DNA of 64,000 nucleotides from Medicago truncatula (lineage: Eukaryota; Streptophyta; Magnoliopsida; Fabales; Fabaceae), in contig NC_053042.1 of NCBI RefSeq assembly GCF_003473485.1, positions 41,382,762-41,446,761 of the forward strand. Direction: 5' to 3'. This document shows, one piece after another, positions 12,353-25,013 of the stretch. The translations under genes were made by a program, and so were the position numbers. Below the pieces are notes generated by a model. It saw only the letters and a program-made list of their open reading frames with translations, did not search any database and was not told where the DNA came from. Numbering within the stretch: position 1 is the stretch's first letter; the number at the start of each line of letters is the position of its first letter.

Positions 12353-12480
12353 TATAATACTCCCTCCATAACAAATTATAAATCGTCTAGAAAAAAATTG
12401 TCCTAAATTATAAGCCGTTTTAAAATATCAATAAAATATTAATGTTATTTTTTTATTATACTCTTAAGTCTTCTTAACTA

Positions 12481-12801
12481 CTTCATCCGTCCCAAATTAT
12501 AAGGAAAAAAACTTATTTTCTTTGTCCCAAATTATAAACAAAAAAGATCAACTTTTATCATATTTAATTATGTTGTTTCAAAAAATTATCTTTTACATAG
12601 GAAAATTAACTGCAAAGTGCATTCAATTTGCTCCCTCTTTCATTTTCTCGATAACCAACAACCAATGAAAATTGTCTTTACATCTTCCTATAAAACTTAT
12701 TTCAAGGATAACACAAGAAACTATGTTGCAAACTACTATATTTTAATTTTCTTAATAAGTGTGATTTTTTTTTTTTTGCTTATAATATGGGACGGAGGGA
12801 G
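12481..12801. mobile_element. Stowaway-like MITE nested in the 12360 element
   Basis: Ends are CTTCATCCGTCCCAAATTATAA and ...TTATAATATGGGACGGAGGGAG, with TA on both sides (12479-12480 and 12802-12803). Confidence 0.75.
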
Positions 12802-12803
12802 TA

Positions 12804-13064
12804 CTTCCTTCGTCTTAAAATAATGGTCTCTTTAGAATTTTTTATCAGTTTTAAAATAATTGTTATTTTAGAATACCAATGTAATTTATAATTTTTTTCC
12901 ACTATGATACCCTTATTTATTGAATTTCATCAAACTTAACTACTCTACTAACTACAATTAACAAGAGTGTTGTAGTAAATGAGTATTATTTTGAGACATA
13001 ATTAATCATTTTTTTAAAAATCCTGCAAAAACCTTAAACGATTATTATTTTGGGACGGAGAGAG
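12804..13064. mobile_element. Second Stowaway-like MITE adjoining the first
   Basis: Ends are CTTCCTTCGTCTTAAAATAATGG and ...ATTATTTTGGGACGGAGAGAG. A TA precedes the left end, while the right side has decayed to TC. Confidence 0.65.
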
Positions 13065-13374
13065 TCTTTATAATCGTCTCTTTTTTTAATTTTTTCATTT
13101 ATCTAATTCATATCATTTACTAATAACAATTTTATAAAACAACTTATAATATATTTTTTCCCATACAAAATTAATTACGTTCTTTAATAAATATAAAATG
13201 TTCAAAACATCTTATAATTTAGAATGGAGGGAAAATTTAATGAAAATACAAGAAAATTGTTCCAAAAGTTATATTTTAAGCCTACAATTCCTTTAAAAAA
13301 AAAACTACAATTATCATTTCTTCAAACAGACTGAGACACTAGTAGTAGTGTTATACTAGTAGGACTAATTACTA

Positions 13375-13458
13375 CACCCTCCGGTCACTAATATAAGTAA
13401 AAAACTATATTTTAGGTTCATTCATTTAATGATTGCTTATATTAGTGACCGGAGGGTG
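13375..13458. mobile_element. 84-bp hairpin MITE
   Basis: Arms CACCCTCCGGTCACTAATATAAG and its exact reverse complement flank a short AT-rich loop region. TA flanks both sides (13373-13374 and 13459-13460). It is one of the smallest complete elements in the window. Confidence 0.8.
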
Positions 13459-13459
13459 T

Positions 13460-16400
13460 AATTAGTAATATACACAGAAATTAGCACTATAGAATTAGAA
13501 ATTAGATAGAAGTATAAACATTCGTGGGTTGCTTTGGTTGGATAAGCTTGAAGAACATTAAGTAGTGATGTAATATCATGGAACGTGACTATTGAAGGGA
13601 AAGAGAGAGAATGCCTATGTGTGTTTTAAATCAGTTTCGTTTTCAATGAGAGTTTGATTCATTTTTCTTAGTATTATGTCTAGGTTTCTTGGTTTTCATA
13701 CTTTATTATCGAAATGAAAAAAATGGTGATGTGTGGGGGCAGAGGGTTGTTGGAAATGATGAGGAAGTTGTTTTGGGTTTGAGGTCCTTTGACGCATGAT
13801 AATGTGGCTAAGTTTAGACAAGGAAAGTGTTCTTCATTCTGTTCCCAAAACAAACATGGTTCTGATGGTTATAGTATTTTTTTTTTTCTATAGATTCTTT
13901 CAATGAGAAATGATTTTATTTAAGTCAATCTTGAACGCTTAGCACGTGTTTGGCTGTATAGCATGGATAATTGATTTTAACAGAATTGATTTTGCTTAAA
14001 AATAATTGATTGATTGAAAATTATTTGTGTTTGAATATATTTATATAAAAGTGAGTTGAACAATGAATATATGAGATTTTTTAATGGAGAATGTTAACCA
14101 ATGTCCCAAGGACATTGGTTAACCATTCAAAACAAAGATGTTTTTTATGAAAATATTGTGTAATCTTAACTTATTAAACGTAACATCTGATATTTCAAAG
14201 ACAAAATTTATATTTATAGATTCCTCAACTATTGTCCTGAAGACACTGAATAACAAGACTGTTTCTTAAGATGTGTAGTAATACCAACAACTTTTTATAA
14301 ATGAGGATTGTAATAAGGGATAGTAGGAGGGTGGGATTTAAGTTGAGAAAAAGTTGAGCAATATGATAAGATATGGGGATTGATGGAGGGTTAAGGGTTT
14401 AATATTGTTGGTATATGGTCTTCACCCAAGTCTCGAGTGGGATGTAGATCTAGAAATGTCTCTTTCCAAGGTACCTCGGGGCAGTGTGGTGCTTTGTTCC
14501 GTGGAAATTCTTTTTAGTTTGGGGAAATGAGTTCGTGTTTGTTTACCTTAAAAAGGCCAGGCCAACTGCAGTGTTCTTTTTTAATCTGGTTTTTATTCTA
14601 TACTATACTATGAAACCAAACATATTTTATGTAACATGGCAATGGCACGATTATACACACATATAAAATTGTTAAAAGCATTGTTAATTTTAACAGTAAT
14701 TGAAAAAAATTAAGTACTTTTGATGGAAAAGTTAAGTCTCAGTAAATTATTGGATTTATAACTTTGTATTTCAAGCTAAATAAAAATTAGGGTCGTTTTA
14801 ACAAATACTTCTAAGATATTTCCCCCGTTCCATTTTAATTGAGTCATTGATTCATTTCACACTTATTAAGAAAAAGTGTATAAGTGAAAGAGAGAGAAAA
14901 ATGGTTTTGAATGTCTTTATCAACTATTGGTGCATTCTTCTTTATTATAAATGTAAAGTAGAATATATTGAATTGGAAGTGGTGAAAGTAGTATATTAAT
15001 TAATGTTATAATTGGAAAAAGTAGTAATTAATATTGTATTGAAAAGTGAAATAAATCAATCTTTCTGAGACAATATTTTTTTGCAAATGACTCAGTTATT
15101 ATGGGACGAAGAGAATACTAGTTTAAAAAAACATAAAAAAAAAATTTGCATTGAAAATAATATTTTTTACACTTTTAAGGGTTTGATGACACACATTTCA
15201 ATGTATTTGTTTCTTTAACTTGTACCTCCCGGATTTGAAAATAAGGAAACAATATCATTTAAAAGTGCTTGAATAAGATGATTTAAGTCTCTTCTAATTT
15301 AATTAGATGTTTTGAGTTCAAATCTAACAACGTTACTATTGAATGAGAGTTTTGACGTCCACTATGATCATATCAAACTTGACGTATTTTATTAAATGAA
15401 AAAGTGTAGTGACACATTGTATGACATACTTAGAGTACACTTCTTAATTGGTGTTGTAAAACTTGAAAGTGAGTTGAGGATATCGGCTTATTGTTCCATT
15501 CTCTTTCTTCAATCAACTACATTGAGAAGAGAAAAAAAACTATTTCCCTCAAGTGTAGGTTCCTTAACCTTTTCAAAGAGTGTTGAATTCGGTATTTTGA
15601 GTTCTAAACTAAGAAATGCATAAAGTAAATATAAATGCAGCAAGATAAATCAATAAAAATGTGTAAAATAATTTGTTTGATTAGTTATGTGTATTGGTGA
15701 ATGAACAAGTTCATTATTTATATTTAGAGATTTTCCTCACTCAGATATTTACGTAAGTAATGCGTGATTTTTCCCCTCGATGAGGGGTTACATGGTGCCC
15801 ATGTTTGACTTCAACTTTCCACTTCACATTTTGTTCAATTACAACATCCACATTTGCACAACTTTCCACAATATGTGCTCATCGCTTTCTTCGGTCAGTG
15901 GCACTACAAACTTGGAGCATGAAGTTTGATGTCTTTGGAACCTTTGTACTCTTTGGTATATTCGAGAAGAATTTGGCTGACCCTCAATTGGTAGGGATAG
16001 TTCTCTCCCAACCTGCCATCGACCAAGGAAAATTTACATATCAATTTCAACATGATAATTATTTTCAGGCTTAAACAAATACCTCCTTGGATTGCGTTAT
16101 TGATTAGCTCTCAGTAATGAGATGATGTGAAGTAAAACTAAAATTACCACGCACATACATTGTCATCTCTTGCCGAATCAATCATTATTATGGTGACCTT
16201 GATTTTCAAACTAATCTTGATCTTTTTCAAGTTTCATTCTTCTTTGAAAATAGTTAACCCTATTTTCAGAACATGTCTTTCTCTTATTTGCAAAATCAAG
16301 ACCACAACTATGGTGGTGTCTAAAGTTCTAGATATGGATCTCCTACTTTCTCTTCCAATATCTTTCTTATCAACCTCTATTTGATCATCCTTTGGCTTTG

Positions 16401-16780
16401 TTTCCTATTCATGACCACTTTTCTTTTTGCTCTTCGACTTCTATTGTAAGTGACGGGATAATGTTAAAATCATGTAATCATTCAGACTGGATGAAGAATG
16501 ATTTTCCACTAAGGGAAAAACAATCAATTTTAAAACTCGTCCTCGTCCAACGCCAGTCTACTTATTTTGGTTAGCTCGGATGGAGACCGCTCATGCTCAA
16601 ACCTGGAAACAAATGGAATCTATACGACATGATCATGCTCTCCAATGTTTGAAATGTGGTTCGATTTGTAAAACTTATGCTCTCCAAAAAGGTCTTATGG
16701 AAGCTTTAATTTTGGTTAAATGAAGAAGGTTGTTGACCAGCCATCGTTGAATCGGATTGCAAACCAGTGATCGATGAACC

Positions 16781-16821
<41 letters not shown>

Positions 16822-17080
16822 ATTGAATTTGGATTTATTTTGCATATGTACGCACTTTTATTTTATTTTATGTTAATCAAAATTATATGATTCATTTTAC
16901 CGAGATAAGCAAACCTTATCGCTCACATCTTGGTAAGTTAGTTCTCAAGACTTCAACTTTGGTTAAACCTATATTACAAACATCGTTTTATAAAAACAAA
17001 GAAAGTTTGTTCCTTTCAAAATAAATTCAAATAATGAATATAAGATCAACGTAATGTTATTTATTTTTTGTAAAAGAAAA
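13460..17080. other. Intergenic DNA with degenerate repeats
   Basis: No gene is supported. A degenerate TIR element lies at about 14821-15115 (CCCCCGTTCCATTTTAATTGAGTCATT at one end, ATGACTCAGTTATTATGGGACG at the other). A short palindrome GTTAACCAATGTCC/GGACATTGGTTAAC lies at about 14094-14124. A run of 35 T lies at 16782-16816. Open frames at 15396-16574 have no recognisable domain. Confidence 0.5.
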
Positions 17081-17084
17081 TGAT

Positions 17085-17341
17085 TAAGGCAAGGAGATGA
17101 TGCTCCACTTCAAAGCAACATATATCTTACGGCTCAAAGACTATTTAGAAAAGAATTCTTGGAGTTGATAAAACTGGCTTACAAGTATATGAAAACAAAT
17201 AATCTAAACATAAACATTCATCAAGTTGACCATAGTTCGTACCATTGGTTTAATATACGATTCCGTTGTTTCATGGAAGAAATTGCTCAGCGTGACGGAT
17301 ACGTGCCGTTCATGGATGTCATTTCTTTGTTCACCAAATAG
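17085..17341 (+). pseudogene. Unrecognised coding-like remnant
   Basis: An open frame of 85 codons without its own good start codon ends in TAG at 17341. The composition is protein-like (phrases AQRLFRKEFLELIKLAYKY, FRCFMEEIAQRDGYVPFMD) and less AT-biased than the flanks. It could be the last exon of a gene whose other exons are not visible, or a relic of one. I do not recognise the family. Confidence 0.3.
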
Positions 17342-17344
17342 TCA

Positions 17345-19405
17345 AAACCAAGTCTACACGCAACGGCGTTAATACGGCATAATCCTCCCCTACTAATATA
17401 ATGTTATTTTTAGTCTTAAATTTTTTTATTTTGTTCATCACAAGAAATTTAAAGCTCCAAAGCCTAAACAAGTTTGGGCCTATTGCCATCACCTAAAAAA
17501 CACCCATTCAATTCGTCCATCAAGAGTTACTGAAAATTGATGTTTTTATATCAAAGGTTGCTATGAAACACCACAAAATCACCAACACAACCCCATCAAC
17601 AGTTAACTGCCGATGGATTTAATCGGCAGTAGTTAACTACCAATAAAATTTAGGGTTAAATTTTTCATTTTATAGTGTTCCTTAGTATTGAGTGAAGTGT
17701 GAAAAACAATTTTAAGAGTTATTTTCAATACTTTTTATATTTGTGCATTTTTGTTAGGATGGATATGCACAAAACTAATCATCATAATTTTTCCATTGAA
17801 GATGTTTTATAAACTTTAATCAACTGCAGATTTGGATATTCAGAACTTATGCACATAATTTTCTTTAAAATCTGGGAAATTTATGGAGAATAAAAGTGAA
17901 CAGTGAACCCTGGAAATGAACCATTTCCATCCTTAATAATTGTAAGCATGGACTATCAACTTTTCCAAGAAAGGCTAAAAGAAAGACACAGAAATATATA
18001 GTAAAAAATCTGATTGAGACAACTAATATCAAAGTGAAATTATAACCAAATGGAGTTCCCATATAGGTCCTCACTTTATGCATACATGTCTTCCATGGAG
18101 AATCTAGGCCATTAGGAAGTCACTGTTGTGTGTTAGCTTAGAAAAATAAGACACTGTAGATGATGGGGAAAAGTGGATCAAGTGTACAATGTTGGTCATT
18201 CACATTCTACTGTGCATGTCTTTTTTTTTCGGTGATAATTTATTTGATTTATTTTTCATTTGAAAAAATCCTTCCAATAACAGTAAGTTGCAAAAAGAAA
18301 TCAATCTCAATAATTTAATCCAAAAACATCCATCACTGGTTATACCATAACTTCCAAATTATGATTCTTAGATTTTAAATAAAATACCAAAGGTATCCCT
18401 CTCCCCTCAACCTTTAATATGAAAAACAATAAGTAGAGAAGAAAGTTCTTTAAAATAGCAAGTGCATATTATTATATTCTTCAGTTTTAATAATAAATAA
18501 ATACATATCACCACAACTTACCATACATATGTACATATAATATATATGATCACATTTTCAATTTTCCAACCCACCAATTTTTTCAATCAAAATCGTTCAT
18601 AACTACTCCATTTGCTCAAAAATGAAGTAATGAACCCTTCACCCAAATCCAAATAATAGTGAGCAATTGAGATTTCCCTATGAATTACTAAACCCTATCA
18701 GAATCACCGCGATTCCGCAGCAAGGCTGTTACATTTCTAAAGAAAAGAATTTGAAAAACAATAACTGCTTTACAAAACGTTTATGCATGGTAGACCTAGA
18801 CGCCTAACTAACTCAATTTATTATGTGCACTAATATAATATAAAAGGCATGTTATCCATTTACAGAAGAATTACAGGCAAAGCCATGGAAAAAAAATCTC
18901 AGGCTTCTGTTTCAGGTGGATAAATCATCCACCATGCTAATTGTTTCCAACATATTTGGTTCTTGTCCACATCCAACAACAGTCTTTGCAACAAGGCAGC
19001 TAATGGAACAGACCAACTGCACTAACAGAAGTTACTTGTCAGATAAAATATTGTTAGGAGAATAAAACACAATTAGAAATCCATAGACTGCATTTGGCGA
19101 TTTCATCAACCAGTTGACTAAATTTTTTCAAGAATCAATATTTTCTCCTTTACTAAGGGTGTCATCTGCCAACAGAATTCTAAAATTTCCTAAGAAAGGA
19201 AACATATAACAAATGCCCTTCCCCCCTCCCCCTATATTGTCGTTAGAAAACAACCAGACAAGTGTAAGCAGTTCATGAACATTTTTTATACAATAAGACA
19301 CATGAAAAATATGCTAGCAAACAATGAACTACCAATACAGTTATACAACCGATACTCACATAAATACCAGAATTGAGGATCCCAAGAAAAGGACATTTTT
19401 TGTTA
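17345..19405. other. Intergenic DNA downstream of the transporter gene
   Basis: No gene is supported. A small inverted motif, GGCAGTAGTTAACTACCAAT, occurs at about 17624-17643. The part nearest 19400 may be the distal 3' UTR of the minus-strand transporter gene. Confidence 0.5.
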
Positions 19406-19414
19406 TATTTTTAT

Positions 19415-19705
19415 GGCTAAAATATGGTTTTAGTCCATGCAAATATGCCTCGTTTTGGTTTTAGTCCCTGCAAAAAAAAAATTGTTTTTGGTCCCTGCAA
19501 AATTTTTTGTTTTTGAAAATAGTCCCTGGCTTTTTAAAAAACAAAATATTTTGCAGGGACCAAAAACTACAAAATGGGTTCAGTCATCATGTGGCACGTA
19601 TGCAAATTATCACAAAAATGGGGTCGGGGACTATTTTAAAAAACAAAATTTTGCAGGGACCAAAAACAATTTTTTTTTTACAGGGACTAAAACCATATTT
19701 TAGCC
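19415..19705. mobile_element. MULE-type MITE, 291 bp
   Basis: Inverted termini are GGCTAAAATATGGTTTTAGTCC and ...GGGACTAAAACCATATTTTAGCC. A perfect 9-bp duplication TATTTTTAT flanks it (19406-19414 and 19706-19714). It lies only 80 bp past the stop codon of the transporter gene, so it may be inside that gene's 3' UTR. The arms contain several TTTTGCAGGGACCAAAAAC motifs that pair within the element. Confidence 0.9.
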
Positions 19706-19785
19706 TATTTTTATATCGAGACGTGTCATAGAAAAATATGGTAGTAAACAAGGAACAATAAATGCAAGGGATACTTACATAAATA

Positions 19786-20860
19786 TCAAAACTGAGGATG
19801 ATATGAAAAAAGGCTTTTTTGTTCGTCTGTTGGATTCGATAACCATCTACAGAACATCCATGCTGCACCAACAACTGATAAAAGAGACAACATTGCCAAA
19901 CATCCAAAATGAGAAGGATCATTTGCGATTATTGCAACACCAAGCATTAGAGACTCTGCCAAACTTGCAACAGCAACTTCTGTAGTCCCGATGAGATTTG
20001 CTTTCGATGATGGGATCCCAGTTTGGATAATTTGCGCCCCTACAACATCATATGACATGTGTCCTAGCCGTGACAAAATCTGCAGAAACAAGCACAATAG
20101 TTTACACACAAAAATTTAATGTAAGTAAATTTGACAAGATCTGATTTGCCATTAACATCCAAGTTTGAACATTTCAGTAGAGATATCCAATTAGAAAAAC
20201 AATGAACCTCCACAAAGTTTTCACCCAATACAAACTAAGTCTAGTTTGCTAAGAAATGCACATGGCATTTGAAAACAAAGAACTTATAAGGATCTAACCA
20301 GTATTCAAAAAGCACTATCTTGAACAATCCATATCATCATTTAGGTCACTAATTAATTTGGTAAAAGCTGATTTTGAATTTCTATTCATGAAGCCTGGAT
20401 ACTTGTATACAGCGCGTACGATGCAACGTGGCCTAATACATTCACACAATCTTGCAAAAAACTGAAAAAGGTATGTTTTGTATAAACATGTGGTATTTAT
20501 AAAGAGAATTTGATTATTGTTCATTAATATACAATAACCATATTGGTAGGTGACGATCACTATTTACAAAAAGGCATATATATTATTTCCCCTGTAAACA
20601 TTCTGCAATATTACGAAATTTTTTCAAACCCATGTTCGAATGTCAAAGGAAGCATCATTAGTCCTATTTGAAACTTGAAAGAAGTCTTGAGCTCTTGGCT
20701 CTACTGAATTGGTTACATTTACTATTTAACAATTAACACTAGTTATATCATTTTCATCTACATCACTCCCTATAGTATAAAAAGCATAGCTTTCTAGCAT
20801 TGGTCATCAATGAGCAACCCAGCCAATTCAAGAAGTCCAACACCACCATCAAAATCAAAT

Positions 20861-20895
<35 letters not shown>

Positions 20896-23800
20896 ATGCA
20901 TATCTCTACTAATGTCCCACAACCTTGTCTTTCCTTGTCCCATAAATTTGTATTTTCTCTATATTTCATGGACAAAATTCATCGGTTGCAATACACAACC
21001 AAATTCCCTGCCCTTTTGGATCACTTTTATTTTCTATTTAAACATTGACTAAAGGAGTATCTATTCTAATTGCTCTCGCTATATGATGGAGAATAAGGCT
21101 TAACAAGAAGCTTTAAGGTAAGTAGTTGCACCCCAAAAGTATCAAAGCTGTATCTAAATGTATTAGTCATCAATCTTTCAAAGGAAAAATAATTGGAGGA
21201 TACCCCCTAGATATGATCTAGGAGTATTGTATGAGTGTCGGTATTATATACGGCTACAACACTGATATTTTAGCAATTTTGGAGTATCTAGGCTTCAATT
21301 ATACCTATCTTTTCAATCCACTGGCCACTACCAACGCTGTTGTAATTATATGCTTAGATACCAAATAATCAAAGGGAAAAAACTTTTTTAGTGACTTACA
21401 ATCAGAAACAAGAAAAGGAGAAGAGGACTCTGATGTGATATTGATCCACTCATATATACAGCAACAGCCATGCTGAGAAGTAAAGCTTGAAACACCAATC
21501 CAACTGCCCCAGCCTGGAAAAGAGAGAATATTTTCAATGAGATTGTTTATAATAAATTCTCATACTTTCTTATGTGCAATATATAAAAATAAAATGAAAA
21601 GCTAAAGATACCTTTAAAATGCCAAATTGCTCGACCAGAGTTGAAGACACGAATGTTGCTGCCACACCCATAAAAGCACACATTCCGCTAAATCCTCCAA
21701 TGATAGATGGATGTAAGCCTGTAGAACAACAATTGAGGGGGGAAACTTGGACGTTTAATACAATAACCTAAAAAACCAATCCTCGGTCCCAGATAAAACA
21801 AGGAAAGGGAAAGATAAAAGAAGTTATAGAATGACATTGATTTTTAAGTTTAAATAATATAGAATCAATTAATGGGGCCAATCAGAATGCAGACCACAAC
21901 ATGCTGTCACATACCATGCTGTGTTAAAAATGCTGTCATCAAACTGCCTGGTGTAAGAACAATATTGAAGTAGAGGAGCACCCACGCAATACTAGCAGGA
22001 AGGACTGGCTGACCTAGATACTCCTTCCAGCCAAGCTTGATGGCTTCCAGACCTTTAACAACTGGTTTTCCACCAGATAGATGTAAGCGTATACTGTCGA
22101 ATGAAATATTCAGGATCTAGGGAAAGATTGGTTTAAATAGTACCTATACTGTCATCATCTGATGTAGAATCTTCATTGAATGATCTGCAAGATGGTTTAG
22201 GCCGGTCAAGAACGCCAGTAGAAAGCTTGTTGGTTAAACATGTTAAAATAATCTGCAAATTAAGAATGATGAGTGAAAATTAGAATGAATTTATGTTTTG
22301 ACTGAAGGAAGTTATAGAACAAGAAGCAGCAGAGAACTTACTGTAACAGGCAGTAATCCGATCATTAAGCCAGAAGCAACTTTTAAGCAGGTTACAGGAT
22401 GAAATTTGGAAAGAAGGACTCCAAACAGCAATGCTCCAGCTATCTGAAATTGAAAATTTGTGAGTTTAAAAGTCAGAGCTACGATTGATACTTCATAAGA
22501 AAGTTCCTGAATATTTCATTTGACTGAATAGTATATTGGACAGAGAAATATACAAGTATGCTAATTAAAATGGTGCAAATATTACCTCAGATAAGAGATC
22601 AATTCGATTTAGAATGGCATTTGCTTGTGCAAGTGCGACAGGTCTATTCACTCCTGTCAGCTGTGGAAACAAACCACCAAGAATCATAAATAATTATTAT
22701 AAATAACAAACTACATGTCAAGGGAACATGAGAAGCATTGAATGACAGTACCAGCACAACCCAGTCACGCTCATTTGCAACCCCCAAAGCCACACCACAA
22801 AGCTTCTCAATAGCCCCAGCTGAAACCAATATGACAAACCATGGACGCAGAAGCAATGTAGACACTGAAGTAGGAGGCACGGAATGAGCATGTATAATCA
22901 TAGCTGCTGATAGTAACTGAGTGGCTGCCTGAAAATAGAATGATTGATTTTAGGAAAAAGAGCTATATCCTGCTTGATTTTATAAGGCTCATTAGATAAC
23001 TTGCCTGAATGACAGTTAAGTAGTTATATGCAGGAACTCTCGGTAAATGGTCCATTAATTTGCCAACCAAGGGACCACCAACAATTATAGCCACTTTAGT
23101 GAAAAAACCGACCACAGCAACTGGCAAGAGGCTTGAATGAATCAAGGCAATGGCAGAAGGCCAAGCAAAAGTCCAAAGTTGCTCCACAAAATTTGCAACA
23201 ATGCAACTAGAATAGAAAGCTGAAAACATATAAACTTCAAGTTAAGAACAGCTTAGATGATTCAGCCACACAAACATCAATAAGTGTACAAGGAAAAAGG
23301 CACGTAATAAGATGATTGGACAAGATAACGTCTATCAAACACTTTTGATAACAAAGAACAGACAACAAGATCACCAAGCTAGGCACATCTGAAGTTATAA
23401 ACTACATTTATGAGTTTGTCACATCAAACAAATGAAAGCACTTTTGAATTTTAATAATAAAACAATCCAACAAGTCGTACCAACATGAAATTTTCAGTAT
23501 TTTAATAGGTATGAAATCACAAAATAGCCATGCCGATATAAATTGATTCTGTATATACAGAGCAATGGATACGATTTTTAATGCTTAACATTCCACAAGT
23601 AAATAGGAGGATTTTGATTCAATTGAGCGCTTCATCTAGAGGACGAGAAAAAAGACCGAAGAAAGATAGTTTTAAACTAGAGCATATGCTAAAATATAAG
23701 AAAACTCTACTTTATTGAAGAAGTCAATACAAGAATCACATTAGAACCTACTGCTAAGACAACATTTATGCTATGGATGTAGTTATTAAGGTTGAAAATG

Positions 23801-24414
23801 AAAAACATCCCACCATATAACCCAGCAGGGTGTGCAGGAGTAGCTGCAAGAACATGTTGTTCCTCTTCAGACAAAACCTACACAACAAACCAAACAAATA
23901 TGAGAAACAATGAAACAATTATTAACAAACCTAAACCTATGAAAAAACAACCTACAGGTAAGGATGTCAAGACAGTATCTACAAAGGCTGTTTCAGAGAG
24001 TAAATTCAAAGAATCATTCTCCACCAGAATATCGGTATTGATTTTAATCGGCACAGGACATTCTTGTTCAACAATTGAACACCCTCCACCTTCACTCTTA
24101 TCCTCATTAACATGATCCAATTCCAATTGTAAATCAGTATTTGTTATCGAACATCTCGAACTTATACAAGCAAATCTGTAACAATAATAATCATAAACAA
24201 AAACAATTCAGTAACAGAAATTTGAACACTTAAAAATGGTGAAACACAAAACCTAACAAAAATAAATAAATTACCTGTGACTGTGAGATATAGAAGGGTA
24301 GTAATTGAGGTTTAATCGTTTACAGCGATAGCGTAATCTCGAAGAAGGTTGATGCGAGAAAGAAGAAGGAATGGTGAAATGGATGAGATTAAAGGTGGGC
24401 GAAGCAATAACCAT
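19786..24414 (-). CDS. IREG3: Ferroportin-like organelle transporter, IREG3/MAR1 type
   Basis: Exons (minus strand): 24414-24275, 24175-23956, 23877-23814, 23219-23005, 22928-22752, 22660-22586, 22443-22342, 22252-22144, 22061-21915, 21718-21612, 21513-21400, 20079-19786; about 587 aa, close to the roughly 600 aa of Arabidopsis IREG3/MAR1. The first 50 or so residues are rich in Ser, Arg and His with few acids, as in a plastid transit peptide. An acidic linker follows (about 58-119), then about ten hydrophobic segments. Family-like stretches are [88 protein letters not shown] and NPTDEQ. In Arabidopsis this branch of the SLC40 family acts in plastids and mitochondria in metal handling, and its loss gives aminoglycoside resistance; that role is carried over by similarity. 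Intron 4 is GC-AG. At the exon 8/9 border two donors 6 nt apart (after 22150 or after 22144) both keep frame with the acceptor before 22061; the second was used. Confidence 0.92.
20861..20895. repeat. (AC)n(AT)n microsatellite in transporter intron 11
   Basis: Twelve AC units at 20861-20884 run into an AT stretch. They lie in the 1.3-kb last intron of the transporter gene (21399-20080), which holds no other recognisable feature. Confidence 0.9.
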
Positions 24415-24727
24415 AGCTGTCCTCGTTTTTTGTGAAACTTCAAGCTGTGAAACTTGAAGGAAAACCAGTTAGGTTTAGTCCAACTCATGCAGTCTTAGAA
24501 AACAGAGAAAAACCTTTCCCTTTGTTTTGAGTAATGTTCATTACAGAACACAAAGAAAAAACGAAGTGGTGTGTGTTTTGTGGCAATGTTGTCAAAAATC
24601 TTATCTATGAGATTATGGAAATGCTATGTTTGAATGGATATTATACGGCGGAGAGTGCAATTTCGTGTTTTTGTTTGTGTGGCCATTTTTTAGTTCCTTT
24701 CTCAAGTTGAACTTTAATCTTCAAAGG

Positions 24728-24748
24728 TTGTGACGTGGAGCCACGTGG
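24728..24748 (-). promoter_or_regulatory. G-box pair upstream of the transporter gene
   Basis: TGACGTGG and CCACGTGG lie about 330 bp upstream of the ATG at 24414. CACGTG (24742-24747) is the core bound by plant bZIP and bHLH factors. Position and pairing make a promoter role plausible; sequence alone cannot show it. Confidence 0.4.
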
Positions 24749-24892
24749 ATGAGATGTTCTACTTCTATCGTTATACGTACCCTTTTACGGTTGTCTTTGC
24801 TTTGAATATGAAGTTCTAAGGTGACCCACAATGTATTTTTGATTTCACGATAAAAATTGATTTTGAATAAGTTGATTTTATACTTTCTCTTT

Positions 24893-25013
24893 TTGTTAAT
24901 AATAAATAAATTTTAATTTTTTAGGTTCATTCAATTAATGATATTGTGATTCATAATATGAAATATATATATTATTAATTGAACAAATCTAAAAAATTAA
25001 AATTTGTTTATAA
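24893..25013. mobile_element. Small foldback MITE
   Basis: The arms are imperfect inverted repeats: AATTTTTTAGGTTCATTCAATTAATGA on one side and ATTAATTGAACAAATCTAAAAAATT on the other. A related phrase occurs in the loop of the 13375 hairpin and near 63430. Confidence 0.45.

Larger units (their letters stand above)
12360..13232. mobile_element. Stowaway-like MITE hosting two further insertions
   Basis: The outer element begins CTCCCTCCATAACAAATTATAA at 12360 and its other end is ...CTTATAATTTAGAATGGAGGGA near 13232. Inside are two more TIR elements placed end to end: 12481-12801 and 12804-13064. Confidence 0.6.

Noticed and set aside
19437..19731. Overlapping frames of 88 and 74 codons
   Set aside because: They lie inside the MULE MITE at 19415-19705 and read its inverted arms.
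20315..20560. 81-codon minus-strand frame
   Set aside because: It lies in the last intron of the transporter gene and has no domain.
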